Positions 8,057 to 17,634 are shown, numbered from the stretch's first letter. The stretch: 64,000 nt of DNA from Candidatus Borrarchaeum yapensis (GCA_016840515.1 JAEOSF010000006.1:1-64000), one strand, 5' to 3'. Translations and numbers: made by a program. The notes: generated from the sequence alone by a model not told the origin.

Positions 8057-9205
8057 ATGCTTGAAACAGAATGTAAACGATTATTCCTATCTGGGAATGA
8101 AGCTCTGTGCGAGGGGGCTCTCTATGCAGGATGCAACTTTTATGCAGGATACCCGATTACACCTGCGTCAGAAATAATTGAAATTTTATCTAAGCGCATG
8201 CCAGTATTAGGAAGAGTATCGATGCAACTTGAAGACGAAATAAGCTCACTCGCGGCAGTCATTGGGGCGTCACTAGCAGGGGCAAAGGCAATGACGGCTA
8301 CTTCTGGTCCTGGTATATCTTTGATGTTAGAGAATTTAGGCTTGGCAGTTATGTGTGAAATTCCGCTCGTTATAGCAAATATTATGCGTGGGGGTCCTAG
8401 TACAGGGCTGCCGACAAAACCAGCACAGGGAGACGTCATGCAGGCCAGATATGGATCTCATGGAGATTTTGAACTCGTAGCATTAATTCCTAATTCTGTA
8501 CAAGAATCATTTGACTTAATAATAGAAGCATTTAACATATCAGAAATGCTTAGGACTCCTGTAATCTTCTTATCTTCGGCAGATGTTGCACATATGAGAG
8601 AGACTGTTTTCATTCCGGAAGAAAAAGATACAATTCCTGTAATAAATCGAAGAACACCTTCCAGAACAAACCCTGATTTCAAACCTTTTGATAATAATGC
8701 ACCTGATTTAGTGCCACCTATGCCTATTTTCGGTGCAGGTTATAACACACATTACACGGGTCTCACACATGACGAATATGGTTTTCCTTCTGATGACCCC
8801 GTTGTTCATACCGAATTAATTAAACGTCTTACGAATAAAATCACAAATAAATTCGATGAGATTACAAAAATAGACACAAAATATCTAGAAGATGCTGAAT
8901 TAATTGTCATTTCGTACGGAAGTCCCTCAAGAGCAGCTCTTCAAGCAGTTATGGATGCTAGAACTGCAGGTCTAAAAGTCGGATACATTCGCTTGATTAT
9001 TCTTTGGCCATTCCCTTTAGATATACTTAAGAACCTGACTGAAAGTGCTAATAAACTTCTCGTGTTAGAACTAAACATGGGTCAGATCGTGAATCAAGTT
9101 CGTTTACTTAGAACTGAAAACGTTCATTTTTTTCCAAAAATTGGAGGCACCTTATTTACACCTAATGAAATTCTGTCAGAAATAAGGCGGTGTTTGAAAA
9201 AATGA
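8057..9205 (+). CDS. korA: 2-oxoacid:ferredoxin oxidoreductase, alpha subunit
   Basis: Alpha subunit of a KorAB-type 2-oxoacid:ferredoxin oxidoreductase, which oxidatively decarboxylates a 2-oxoacid (typically 2-oxoglutarate) to acyl-CoA and reduces ferredoxin. Visible: GNEALCEGALYAGCNFYAGYPITPASEI (domain I start, motif quoted in parts: YPITPASEI), MRGGPSTGLPTKPAQGD, and a C-terminal transketolase-like domain with LILWPFPLD. The gene overlaps the beta gene by four bases (ATGA), indicating coupled translation. Substrate choice between 2-oxoglutarate and another oxoacid is inferred; the absence of gamma and delta genes beside it fits two-subunit Kor enzymes. Confidence 0.85.
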   Translation: MLETECKRLFLSGNEALCEGALYAGCNFYAGYPITPASEIIEILSKRMPVLGRVSMQLEDEISSLAAVIGASLAGAKAMTATSGPGISLMLENLGLAVMCEIPLVIANIMRGGPSTGLPTKPAQGDVMQARYGSHGDFELVALIPNSVQESFDLIIEAFNISEMLRTPVIFLSSADVAHMRETVFIPEEKDTIPVINRRTPSRTNPDFKPFDNNAPDLVPPMPIFGAGYNTHYTGLTHDEYGFPSDDPVVHTELIKRLTNKITNKFDEITKIDTKYLEDAELIVISYGSPSRAALQAVMDARTAGLKVGYIRLIILWPFPLDILKNLTESANKLLVLELNMGQIVNQVRLLRTENVHFFPKIGGTLFTPNEILSEIRRCLKK

Positions 9206-10116
9206 TGGAAACTACTCAAAAAGAGACTAAAGAACGAGAAAAACACCCACTTCAGAAATATTTCAGAAAGGAACGTTTCCCAACAATGTTCTGTCCTGGT
9301 TGCGGTAACGGAATTGTCATGAGTGCTGTTATGAGGGCAATTGACAATTTAAAAGATTTTAATGTTGATAATACGGTTTTTGTGTCAGGTATTGGCTGTG
9401 CAGGGCGTATACCAGGTTATTTTTTAGCTGATTCTGTACATACCACACATGGTAGAGCGATACCTGTGGCGACAGGAATTAAAATGTTCAAACCAGATTT
9501 AGAGGTAATTGTTTTTGGCGGAGATGGAGACATTACTGCCATCGGGGGCAATCATCTTTTGCATGCCGCACGTCGTCATATCGATTTAACTGTTGTGTGC
9601 GTAAATAATCTCAACTACGGTTTAACTGGGGGTCAATTTTCTCCCACAACTCCAGTCGGGGCTTCTACTTACACCACACCTTATGGCAACATTGAAGGCT
9701 TTTTCGATTTTGCAGAACTAGTTGCACTCGCAGGTGCTGCGTATTCAGCTCGATGGACTACGAACCAACCTGGTAAAATTACAAAGAGTGTGGAAAAAGC
9801 ACTTCGCAAGAAGGGCTTTGCATATGTCGAAGTGGTTTCACAGTGCCCAACTTCTTTTGGAAGGCATAATGTATCCGCAAAACCAAAAGTATTCTTGGAA
9901 TGGCTTAAATCAAACTCAATTCGTGTTGACGAAGTTAGAGATAAGTGTATGACAAAGATTGATGTTGAGGGAAAACTTGTTGTTGGTGAGTTCATAGATG
10001 TTGAGTTACCAGAGTTGACCGAAGAATATAAAAAATTAATCGAAGGCATAAAAGACGGCACAATCAAAGCCAAGAAGCCTCGTCTTGACTGGCTCGAACT
10101 GGCGATACGAGCATAA
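9202..10116 (+). CDS. korB: 2-oxoacid:ferredoxin oxidoreductase, beta subunit (TPP)
   Basis: The TPP-binding beta subunit. Cys ligands are in MFCPGCGNG, the TPP/Mg site is FGGDGDITAIGGNH, and VNNLNYGLTGGQFSPTTP is typical of KorB. The longer frame starts at GTG 9190, but ATG 9202 overlaps the korA stop as ATGA and has an AGGCGG site before it, so 9202 is preferred. It works with KorA to feed reduced ferredoxin to the cell's redox enzymes. Confidence 0.88.
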   Translation: MMETTQKETKEREKHPLQKYFRKERFPTMFCPGCGNGIVMSAVMRAIDNLKDFNVDNTVFVSGIGCAGRIPGYFLADSVHTTHGRAIPVATGIKMFKPDLEVIVFGGDGDITAIGGNHLLHAARRHIDLTVVCVNNLNYGLTGGQFSPTTPVGASTYTTPYGNIEGFFDFAELVALAGAAYSARWTTNQPGKITKSVEKALRKKGFAYVEVVSQCPTSFGRHNVSAKPKVFLEWLKSNSIRVDEVRDKCMTKIDVEGKLVVGEFIDVELPELTEEYKKLIEGIKDGTIKAKKPRLDWLELAIRA

Positions 10117-10302
10117 AAGTCAACTACCCCACCCTTTCGGAAAGAGTTGTCTCGCAGATATCAGATAAACTTTCTATATGATTTAAAATTCAAAGTATAG
10201 TAAGTCATACTCTTTTTATATGATTTTTTGGATTACCATTAAGTGAGAGATCAACTGTAAGAAGAATGATGATTAAAACCTAGGACTCGAAGAGGGCAAA
10301 CA

Positions 10303-11838
10303 ATGGCTGATAAAGTTAAAGACGTTCCCCGCAAGCTATTGGAAGGCTATCTTAAAAAGTTGGAGACACAAGAAGAAATAGATTCGGTCTTCATACGTGA
10401 GTCTGTATGGAACGCCAATTGGAAGGAAGAATTAAAATCACACATTTCTCAAAAACCTATGCAAATCTTAGAAAGCATTCGTGATCTTGATGAATTGCTT
10501 GAAAAAATTAAACAGATCACTATGAATATGGTTAATGGAGAACTACGAGGGGAGATGACAGAAGTTTTAATAAGATATGCAAAAACTTTAGATGTCATTT
10601 CTCAGGAAATCTCCTATGAAACTGTCTACGTAGCTTATGAGATCAACGATCCGGTCACTGGAAAAATGATACCTATTCAGGACGAGTATTTGGATATTGC
10701 TATAGCCTTAAGAACTGCAGCAATTGTTTTTGAAGATTTAGTCATTGGTTTGCTTCAGAAATCAGAATTATCTACAGAGATTTATGATCGCGTTTCTAAT
10801 TTATACTTAAAAGCATCTAACCTTTTTCATACATCATCACTTTATTCTTCTTTAGTAACAAGCCAATCTATTCCTGAATTTCTCTTACCTGATCATTTAG
10901 AAGCACATGCCCTATGTGCAAGGGCTGAAGCACAACATATTTTAGCTGTAAAAGAAGATAGATCACAGAACTTTACTCATGCCGCCCAGATTTATGCTGG
11001 TGCATCAATTCTTTTTAAGAACGCATCTAACCTTTTTTTGATTAAGAATAAATCTGAAGAAGCTAATGGACGATCAAAATTTGAACTGGGATATTCATGT
11101 AACTCAATGGCATTAGCTACTGTAAATGAAGACCCCTGTGAAGCTATTGGATATTGGAAACGTGCTATGCATCATTTTGAAACGGGTTCGCGTTTATTTC
11201 CATCAGATCGTATTGATGAAATGACCACAACGGCATCCAACTTGATATCTACACTGGAACAAAATCTAAACATGGCAAGTAAAAATTGTGCAGGAACTCC
11301 ATATTCAGCCGAAGATGTTTCTGATTTTGAGGCTAAAGTAATTGCAACTGAACCACAACCAATCATCCAACCTAAACGAGGCCAGTCTTCCATAACTGTA
11401 GAGCAATCTGCAGAGCAGCCTGTTATAATAGAGGACGCAGTTGAAGTAGAGGACGCAGTTGAAGTAGAGGACGCAGTTGAAGTAGAGGACGCAGTTGAGG
11501 TAAAAGAAGCCAGAGTAAAAAAAGCTGTTGTTGTAGAGAAACTGGCAGAACGTATTGAAATGGGCACGCCTCTTGCTGCAGAATCAGTAAGTGAATCTGG
11601 TGAAACACCAATAGTTCCTATCCCTGGAACGCGTTATGCTGCACAACTTCAAGCAAAGGACGGAAAATATACTCTCAAAGTCTTTGCTGGAAAAGAATTG
11701 AAAAAAGAAGTCAATTTAAGATCTACAGGGCACTACGATATTATGGGGAGTATAGCAAGTTCTGTTTCCCTCAGTATATCTCCACATATCTTGAGCAAGG
11801 TTGCACTTTCCCTTAAAAAACTGATGCAACAAACTTAG
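10303..11838 (+). CDS. uncharacterised helical-repeat protein with acidic linker
   Basis: A 511-residue protein of unknown function. Residues ~1-340 are mostly helical, with a TPR-like feel around 200-300 (alternating Ala/Tyr/Leu-rich helices). Residues ~375-410 form an acidic linker made of four perfect or near-perfect EDAVEV repeats, followed by a basic KEARVKKAV stretch. The last ~75 residues form a separate beta-rich then helical domain (YTLKVFAGKELKKEVNLR). There are no membrane segments. A TATA-like ctttttatatg lies about 90 bases upstream. Confidence 0.7.
   Translation: MADKVKDVPRKLLEGYLKKLETQEEIDSVFIRESVWNANWKEELKSHISQKPMQILESIRDLDELLEKIKQITMNMVNGELRGEMTEVLIRYAKTLDVISQEISYETVYVAYEINDPVTGKMIPIQDEYLDIAIALRTAAIVFEDLVIGLLQKSELSTEIYDRVSNLYLKASNLFHTSSLYSSLVTSQSIPEFLLPDHLEAHALCARAEAQHILAVKEDRSQNFTHAAQIYAGASILFKNASNLFLIKNKSEEANGRSKFELGYSCNSMALATVNEDPCEAIGYWKRAMHHFETGSRLFPSDRIDEMTTTASNLISTLEQNLNMASKNCAGTPYSAEDVSDFEAKVIATEPQPIIQPKRGQSSITVEQSAEQPVIIEDAVEVEDAVEVEDAVEVEDAVEVKEARVKKAVVVEKLAERIEMGTPLAAESVSESGETPIVPIPGTRYAAQLQAKDGKYTLKVFAGKELKKEVNLRSTGHYDIMGSIASSVSLSISPHILSKVALSLKKLMQQT
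11431..11502 (+). repeat. four tandem 18-bp coding repeats
   Basis: The unit gaggacgcagttgaagta occurs four times head to tail, the last with one change. Each copy encodes EDAVEV in the linker of the surrounding gene. Near identity at the DNA level suggests recent expansion, so copy number may vary between strains. Confidence 0.9.
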
Positions 11839-12157
11839 TCTCAAAGAAAAACAGACATCCATTGTATTTTCTATTAACATCTTCTTATTTTTCAGTATGA
11901 TTATTATTATCCTGTGATTTGAGTCAGTTCTCAAAAGATATCATTTTCAACTAATTCTAATATCTGAAATTGTTATTTCTGAGCATTTACAATAAATACA
12001 TCTGATATTTTCTAGACCTTTTGTGATAATCTAGGGTGCCAACTCTTACGCGCGCGAAATGGTAAGATTCCAACTCGCTATCCCCACACAAAGTCAATCT
12101 TCAACACATGACCTCCACCCATGACTGACCCTACCTACTTGTACTGGAAAACCAAAT
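11839..12157. other. intergenic region with a GC-rich patch
   Basis: No gene is seen. Around 12030-12110 a patch richer in GC than its surroundings includes TCTTAC and GTAAGA arms separated by gcgcgcgaaatg, which would fold into a hairpin, and an ACACA stretch after it. It could be a small RNA, but I cannot assign a class. Confidence 0.3.
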
Positions 12158-12167
12158 AATTTATAAG
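12158..12167 (+). promoter_or_regulatory. TATA box of the histone gene
   Basis: AATTTATAAG lies about 105 bases before the histone ATG. Initiation about 25 bases downstream would leave an ~80-base leader containing the GGAGGA ribosome site. Confidence 0.45.
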
Positions 12168-12269
12168 GAAGTGATGCTGTATAAAAGATTTGGACACAAC
12201 CTAAATTTAGGTAGTGTTCAAAGAAATGTAATGAACACATACATCCAAATATTTGGAGGAAATATAATA

Positions 12270-12470
12270 ATGGCTCGATTAGCAATAGCCCCAGTACGAG
12301 ACCTTATGAAAGAAACCGGCGCAAAATTAGTTGCGAAAGATGCTGTAATGAAATTAGTTGAGTATCTTGAGGGCCAAATCGAAGCAATCACTTCGAAGGC
12401 CGTTGGACTCGCAAAACACGCCGGTCGAAAGAAGGTCATGATGAGTGACATCAATCTAGCAATAAAGTAG
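12270..12470 (+). CDS. archaeal histone
   Basis: A 66-residue histone-fold protein of the HMf/HMt type that wraps and compacts DNA. Seen: MARLAIAPVRDLMKETGA (helix 1 region), a central helix with VEYLEGQIEAITSKAVGLAK, and the C-terminal HAGRKKVMMSDINLAIK, including the conserved GRKK...DI. There is no tail. The frame runs on upstream, but GGAGGA nine bases before this ATG and the family length fix the start at 12270. Confidence 0.95.
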   Translation: MARLAIAPVRDLMKETGAKLVAKDAVMKLVEYLEGQIEAITSKAVGLAKHAGRKKVMMSDINLAIK

Positions 12471-12490
12471 TTGAGATAAACTCGTTAAAA

Positions 12491-12513
12491 CTTCTTTTTT
12501 TCTCCTTTTTTTC
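12491..12513 (+). terminator. T-tract terminator after the histone gene
   Basis: Two runs of seven to eight T (cttctttttttctccttttttt) begin about 20 bases after the histone stop. T-tracts alone suffice to end transcription in archaea. Confidence 0.5.
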
Positions 12514-12733
12514 CTTATAATCTTTAGATCAAGTGGTACAAACTTCTAAAACAAATATTGTTTGGTCTTTTTTAGAAACTACAGCTTAAGTAGTTCCTTT
12601 ATTCAATTTAATTAGTCAAATAAAATCAAGATAAAAGCCAATACAAATATATCTTGATCTGCGCTACTAAAGAACAGTTCCTTGTATAATAGCGTTTATT
12701 TCTCGTAATCTCAAAATTAGTTTGGTTAGAATA

Positions 12734-13465
12734 ATGAAACATTATCTGAGAATTGGTGGTGTAGTTGAATTATCAACAGTTGACATCCCCCAGCGAGCAT
12801 GCAGTGTGGTTTTTTTAGCAGGCTGTAACTTCGATTGTGTTTTCTGCCAAAACTCGACATTAATTCCAACTAATTCAGGCGAATTAATAGAATTCACTAA
12901 GTTATTAAATGTGATTTACAAGAATATCCTGATAGATTCGGTTTCAATTACCGGTGGTGAACCCCTTTTACAACCTATGTTAATTCCTCTCTGTCAGGAA
13001 TTAAAAAAAAGTTTCTATGTAAGCGTTGATACCAATGGATCACTTCCAAGGGTAACATCTGAACTTGTTAATATTGTAGATCGAATCGCCTTAGACTTAA
13101 AATGCGGATTTTCCCGCTATACATCGATCACTCAGACACCTTCGAATACATTAGAAAATGTTATTCAGAGTTTTAATATAATTAACTCTTCAAGCGTTGT
13201 CGATTTTGAAGTGAGAACTACGGTTGTTCCTGAACTTATTATGAAAGATGACATTAAAGCAATCTCAAGATTTTTGACTAGTCATACTTTTCGCGGTGTG
13301 TATGTATTACAGCAGTTTTGGAATGAAGGAGATGTACGAGACCTAAAAAATATAACCCCTCCAACAAGAAATGAACTAATTGAGTTGGCAGAAGTATCAA
13401 TAAATCAGGGTGTGCAAAAGGTTGCAATAAGAACACGAGAAGAAGGATATGAACTCGTTTCGTAA
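12734..13465 (+). CDS. radical SAM protein, anaerobic NTP reductase activase-like
   Basis: A radical SAM enzyme of the NrdG / pyruvate-formate-lyase-activase group. The [4Fe-4S] motif CxxxCxxC is GCNFDCVFCQNS, followed by SITGGEPLLQP (SAM-binding GGE) and a TIM-barrel core with VDTNGSLP and IALDLKCGF. Length (243 residues) fits the archaeal NrdG-like activases (TIGR02495 type). ATG at 12734 is preferred over TTG at 12722. No ribonucleotide reductase gene is in the window, so the target glycyl-radical enzyme is unknown. Confidence 0.8.
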   Translation: MKHYLRIGGVVELSTVDIPQRACSVVFLAGCNFDCVFCQNSTLIPTNSGELIEFTKLLNVIYKNILIDSVSITGGEPLLQPMLIPLCQELKKSFYVSVDTNGSLPRVTSELVNIVDRIALDLKCGFSRYTSITQTPSNTLENVIQSFNIINSSSVVDFEVRTTVVPELIMKDDIKAISRFLTSHTFRGVYVLQQFWNEGDVRDLKNITPPTRNELIELAEVSINQGVQKVAIRTREEGYELVS

Positions 13466-13516
13466 GCAATGACTTTGAAAAATAAAAGAAGAATTGGTAA
13501 TAGAAGTTACCAGAAT

Positions 13517-15913
13517 TTATTGGATTTTTAGCTTGCCGATGTTGTTTAATGTTTGAGTCATCTCTTCAACGGCTCTAGTAAAGACACTTACTTCTGCGCA
13601 GTCAACAAAATGCATTTTGACACGTTCTTCGCTGATACCCATTTGATTAAGCAATAATTGTAGCAGATTTACTCGAAGGTCGCCAACTTCACTGCCCTTA
13701 AGGAAGTGACACCTCTCTTTTAGGCAACCAATTACAAGCACGCCATCTGCTCCCTCTTGTAGTGTTGAAAGAACTAACTGTGGGTCAACACGAGAGATAC
13801 AGGGTACCCGTACAATGTAAACACTAGGATCATATTGAAGCCCCATAAAGCCAGCTTCATCTGAAGTTCCATATGCACATTCATCGCAAAGGAATGCAAT
13901 AACTTTCTTTTCAGTACCACCATTATATAATAGACTATTGATTTCAGCCTTTAGTTGTTCTTCAGAGTAGAACTTGAAACTGATCGCTGCAGATGGGCAC
14001 GCTGAAACGCATAGACCACATGCATAGCATTTAGCATCTAAGACTTCAGCAGGTCCTAGCTCGCCATCTTCTTTTATTCCCATCTCTATGGCGGAAAAAG
14101 GACATATTTGCTCACAAATCCTGCAGGTGCTGCATATCTCCTGGTCTACCCAGGCTGTGACTTTATCTTTCTCCATTTCGCGGGTTTGCATGAGCTTGGC
14201 TGCCCTGATGCTCGCTGTACCCGAATATGCCATCGTAGTTGGTATGTCCATCGGTGTTATTGCACAACCAGTTGCAAATATTCCTGCAACGTTCGTCTCG
14301 ACGGGGCGAACTTTAGGATCAAGAGGTTTAATAAAGCCATATTCATCCAGTTCAACACCTAACATCTTAGCAAGTTCTGTAGACCCTTTGGAAGGAACCA
14401 TTGCCATTGATAAAGCGACCAAATCTGCCTCAAGTATGTTGAATTCTCCAGTTAATGTATTTTCAACTTCAACGAGTAATTTTTCGATTCTTTGGTCGTC
14501 AACAACATAGCTTGGTTTTCCTCTAAGAAATACGACTCCTAATTCTCGAGCTTTGCGATAATATTCTTCATAATTCTTGCCAACTGGGCGAATGTCCATG
14601 TAACATATTGTTACGTCGATCTCTGGATGTTTTTCTTTAATCATAATGCTGTGTTTCAATGCAATCATACAGCATGCATTTGAGCAATATGGCATATGTG
14701 CCTCATCTCTACTGCCAGCACACTGGATCATTACGATTTTTTGAGGCATATCTTGATTTGAAGGTCTATAAGGTTCACCAAAACTAGGACCTGTAGGATC
14801 TAACATTCGTGCTAACTGCAATTGAGTTACGACATCTGGAAACATTCCGTAACCGTAATTAAGTTTTTTAGCATCATATTCAGCGAAACCAGTAGCCATT
14901 ATAATTGTTCCAAATGTTTTATCTGCTACGATTTCGCTTTTCTCTTGTAGATCAATAGCGTTTGTTGGGCAAACTTCCACACATTTTCCGCACCATATAC
15001 ATGTGTCTGGATCAATTACGTAATATGGCGGAATAGATTGTGGGAATGGGCGGTAAATTGCCTTTCTTTTAGTGAGAAAAAAATCAAAACTATTGTCAAC
15101 TTCGACAGGGCACACATCTACACATTTATTGCAGTTAATACAACGTTCATTTACATATCTTGGTTTCTTTTCCAAAGTTACCTTAAAGTTTCCGACTTGA
15201 CCTTTAACATTCTTTACCTCTGTATTTGTTAGGATCTCTAATTTATCAAGTGAGCCAAGTCCACCGCGATAGAAACATCGTCGGGGTCCTCCAATGTCGT
15301 ATCCAGTTGTACCGGAGGAACGTACACAAAGAGAGCAATCATCTGTTGGATAGACTGTTCCTAACTGAAGCATTCGACCGCCGATAGAGGGTCGCCTTTC
15401 AACCAGGGTAACATCAAATCCAAGATCAGTTAATTCTTGTGCAGCGGTTTCGCCAGCAATTCCACCGCCAATAATTAGTGTAGAAGGCTGAATAGGAATC
15501 TTTATTTTCTCAATTGATTCTGCTTTTTCCAGTTTCGCAACAGCTGCTAAAATAAGTGCTTTTGCTTTTTCTGTTGCTTCTTTTGGCATTTCTTTATGTA
15601 CACGAACAACATGATTCTCTAAGTTTACCATTACTAACGAACTGTATTTATTCATGCCTAATTCTTCGATAACCTTCCTAAATGTCGGCTCGTATGCCTT
15701 GGGTGAGCAAGCAGCGATCACAATTTTTTCTAAATTATTTTCGATAATCATTTGTTTGATTGTTTCTAAGCCAGATGTCATACAAAAGTCATCTTTTCTA
15801 AGTATTACAGAGAATTTGCCTGAATCTCGCATAGCTTGTTCAATAGAATCTAAATCAAGTACATCTACAAACTTACCAAAACAATCGCAAAGTGCAAGAC
15901 CAATTTTCGTCAA
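13517..15913 (-). CDS. hdrA: HdrA-MvhD fusion, flavin-based electron-bifurcation subunit
   Basis: A fusion of heterodisulfide reductase subunit A with the MvhD electron-entry subunit. Order: an N-terminal domain (1-~140, with CDCFG and AACSPKAYEP), an FAD Rossmann motif TLIIGGGIAGETAA, the HdrA signature YPTDDCSLCV (Cys, not selenocysteine), two inserted [4Fe-4S] motifs (CINCNKCVDVCP, CIWCGKCVEVCP), two more (CSTCRICEQICP, CYACGLCVSACP), then MvhD from about residue 670 (FLCDECAYGTSDEAG, GCLKERCHF). It follows hdrC and hdrB in one operon. It is expected to bifurcate electrons among ferredoxin, a low-energy donor and the HdrBC site. Confidence 0.9.
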   Translation of the reverse strand: MTKIGLALCDCFGKFVDVLDLDSIEQAMRDSGKFSVILRKDDFCMTSGLETIKQMIIENNLEKIVIAACSPKAYEPTFRKVIEELGMNKYSSLVMVNLENHVVRVHKEMPKEATEKAKALILAAVAKLEKAESIEKIKIPIQPSTLIIGGGIAGETAAQELTDLGFDVTLVERRPSIGGRMLQLGTVYPTDDCSLCVRSSGTTGYDIGGPRRCFYRGGLGSLDKLEILTNTEVKNVKGQVGNFKVTLEKKPRYVNERCINCNKCVDVCPVEVDNSFDFFLTKRKAIYRPFPQSIPPYYVIDPDTCIWCGKCVEVCPTNAIDLQEKSEIVADKTFGTIIMATGFAEYDAKKLNYGYGMFPDVVTQLQLARMLDPTGPSFGEPYRPSNQDMPQKIVMIQCAGSRDEAHMPYCSNACCMIALKHSIMIKEKHPEIDVTICYMDIRPVGKNYEEYYRKARELGVVFLRGKPSYVVDDQRIEKLLVEVENTLTGEFNILEADLVALSMAMVPSKGSTELAKMLGVELDEYGFIKPLDPKVRPVETNVAGIFATGCAITPMDIPTTMAYSGTASIRAAKLMQTREMEKDKVTAWVDQEICSTCRICEQICPFSAIEMGIKEDGELGPAEVLDAKCYACGLCVSACPSAAISFKFYSEEQLKAEINSLLYNGGTEKKVIAFLCDECAYGTSDEAGFMGLQYDPSVYIVRVPCISRVDPQLVLSTLQEGADGVLVIGCLKERCHFLKGSEVGDLRVNLLQLLLNQMGISEERVKMHFVDCAEVSVFTRAVEEMTQTLNNIGKLKIQ

Positions 15914-15959
15914 TTTATTTCACCTTAATTTAAATCATTTTTCTGAGGATAATGAAAGA

Positions 15960-16883
15960 TTATATTGCTGGTACTGCTACCGCATCAATTTTTTCTAACA
16001 GCGGTTTTACGTTGATTCTGTGACGTTTAAAGTCGAATTCTTTTGGATCAATGCCGAATGATAAGCCAAGTAGCTGAGGATAGTAAAGCACGGGGATTTG
16101 GTATGGAACGTCATATGAATCTTTGAAAGCTTTTGAGGCCATTTCTTGACCTAAATCGAACTGCAAGAAGCAGAACGGACATAACACGGACATACAATCA
16201 GCGCCTACGCGAGCTATTTGTCTTAATTTTTCCATAACCATCTCTGCAGCTACATTACCGTCAAGAGATTTTGTACCCGCCCCACAGCAGTAATCCCGCC
16301 TGAGATACATGACTGAAGCAGCTCCAGTAGCTTCTATAAGTTCATCAAACTTTGTGGGCGAATGGGGATCATCAAAAGCAAGAATCTCACTTGGGCGTAA
16401 TAGATGACAGCCATAATGCGCAGCAACTTTTATATTGTCAAGACGTTTTACAACGTTCTTTTTCAATTTTTCTAAGCCTATATCTTCATAGAAAAATTGA
16501 GATATGTGTTTTACTTCTACAGTGCCTTTGTATTCACGCCCTACTTTGCTTAGATGTTTGTTTACCTTCTCCATTAGTTTAGGTTCATGTTTTAACTTCA
16601 CACTAGCAGTTTTTAGCGATTCAAAACAGCCAGTACAAAGTGTCATTATATCCATTTTCTGTTCTTCAGCTACAGTTAAGTTACGAGTTGCAAGGGTGAG
16701 CCACGTCATATTGTCCATACCTGGGAAACCAATTGGCTCTGGACAACAGCCGAACCCTTCGATGTCGTGAATTACATTCTCACTTTCAAGATGACTTACA
16801 ACTCTTCTAAATGAATATTCAAGATGTGGAAGTCTGTTTGGTACCATGCAACCAAGAAAAAGTGCATATTCTTTTTCTGTCAT
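15960..16883 (-). CDS. hdrB: heterodisulfide reductase subunit B
   Basis: The catalytic subunit, with two CCG domains that bind the noncubane [4Fe-4S] clusters used for disulfide reduction. First domain: LFLGCMVPNRLPHLE, GFGCCPEPIGFPG and LCTGCFESL. Second: AHYGCHLLRPSEI, DYCCGAGTKSLDG and LCPFCFLQFD. The family length is normal. It starts directly after the hdrC stop and precedes hdrA, the standard C-B-A order. The physiological disulfide in a non-methanogen is unknown. Confidence 0.92.
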   Translation of the reverse strand: MTEKEYALFLGCMVPNRLPHLEYSFRRVVSHLESENVIHDIEGFGCCPEPIGFPGMDNMTWLTLATRNLTVAEEQKMDIMTLCTGCFESLKTASVKLKHEPKLMEKVNKHLSKVGREYKGTVEVKHISQFFYEDIGLEKLKKNVVKRLDNIKVAAHYGCHLLRPSEILAFDDPHSPTKFDELIEATGAASVMYLRRDYCCGAGTKSLDGNVAAEMVMEKLRQIARVGADCMSVLCPFCFLQFDLGQEMASKAFKDSYDVPYQIPVLYYPQLLGLSFGIDPKEFDFKRHRINVKPLLEKIDAVAVPAI

Positions 16884-17489
16884 TTAGGCTTCCTCCTTTT
16901 TCTCTTTTTCCAATTTTTCCATTCGTGCCTTTGCTTCTTCAGCTATCTTTCGCTCTTTTTCCACGTCTTCAGCTATCTTTCGCTTTATCATGTCTTCTAT
17001 TCCTGTTGATTCTGCCAAAACACGAATTTCTTCTACAGGTGCTTCAGGAACTTCGGGTAATCCTAGTTTCTCTCTTCTTCTATTTATTGCGCTACTGGGA
17101 GGAACGACCTGCCCTGTTTCCAATAAGTTTTTTACTTCTCCTACTAAATGTGCTGGAATGTTTCCTATCTTTGAAGCCAAATTCCTGATGTGTGATAAAA
17201 TTTCACTCAACTCTACACCTTGCGGGCACTGCTCGGTACACGCGTGGCAGAGCCCACAGAACCAGAGATTTGTGTCCTTGATAATTTCGTCCTTTAGACC
17301 GACTAAAACCTCTTGTACGATCCTTCTGGGATTATAAACCTTAGAATATTTGAATGAGGGACAAAAAGCGGCACAGGTTCCGCACTGGTAACAATTCTTC
17401 AAATGTTCGCATTCAGGTAACTTTGTGAGTTCTTGTATAAACTCATGATTGATCTTTATATGTTTAGATCTAGTTGCCATCTTCATCAC
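16884..17489 (-). CDS. hdrC: heterodisulfide reductase subunit C with charged tail
   Basis: The Fe-S wire between HdrA and HdrB. Two [4Fe-4S] motifs: NCYQCGTCAAFCP and FCGLCHACTEQCPQG. The last ~45 residues are an Arg/Glu/Lys-rich helix (KIAEDVEKERKIAEE) longer than in methanogen HdrC, probably a coiled coil. An in-frame ATG three codons downstream is an alternative start. First gene of the hdrCBA operon. Confidence 0.9.
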   Translation of the reverse strand: MMKMATRSKHIKINHEFIQELTKLPECEHLKNCYQCGTCAAFCPSFKYSKVYNPRRIVQEVLVGLKDEIIKDTNLWFCGLCHACTEQCPQGVELSEILSHIRNLASKIGNIPAHLVGEVKNLLETGQVVPPSSAINRRREKLGLPEVPEAPVEEIRVLAESTGIEDMIKRKIAEDVEKERKIAEEAKARMEKLEKEKKEEA

Positions 17490-17616
17490 TCTTCTCTTTT
17501 TTAATCACTCTTAGAACCCTGTTATCTTCTAATATTTTTGTAACAAGGATTTCATGTTCTTCTTTAAAATCTACCTAATCATAGTAGATAGCATTATTAG
17601 CAACAACTTGAAATTA

Positions 17617-17634
17617 GAGCTTTTATATATTATC
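17617..17634 (-). promoter_or_regulatory. TATA box for hdrCBA; rest of gap empty
   Basis: On the minus strand the sequence reads AATATATAAAAGC about 130 bases before hdrC, a good archaeal TATA box. The remainder of the ~330-base gap (17490-17820) is AT-rich and shows no ORF or RNA gene. Confidence 0.45.

Noticed and set aside
10117..10165. caactaccccaccctttcggaaagagttgtctcg after korB as a third IS200/IS605-like end
   Set aside because: It forms a small hairpin and shares the aactacc...ttgt.tcg outline with the two better copies, but the central sequence differs too much.
13517..15913. Selenocysteine in the complete HdrA proteins
   Set aside because: At the DCSLC site both complete HdrA genes use a Cys codon, so no TGA read-through is needed; only the cut HdrA at the right edge remains open.
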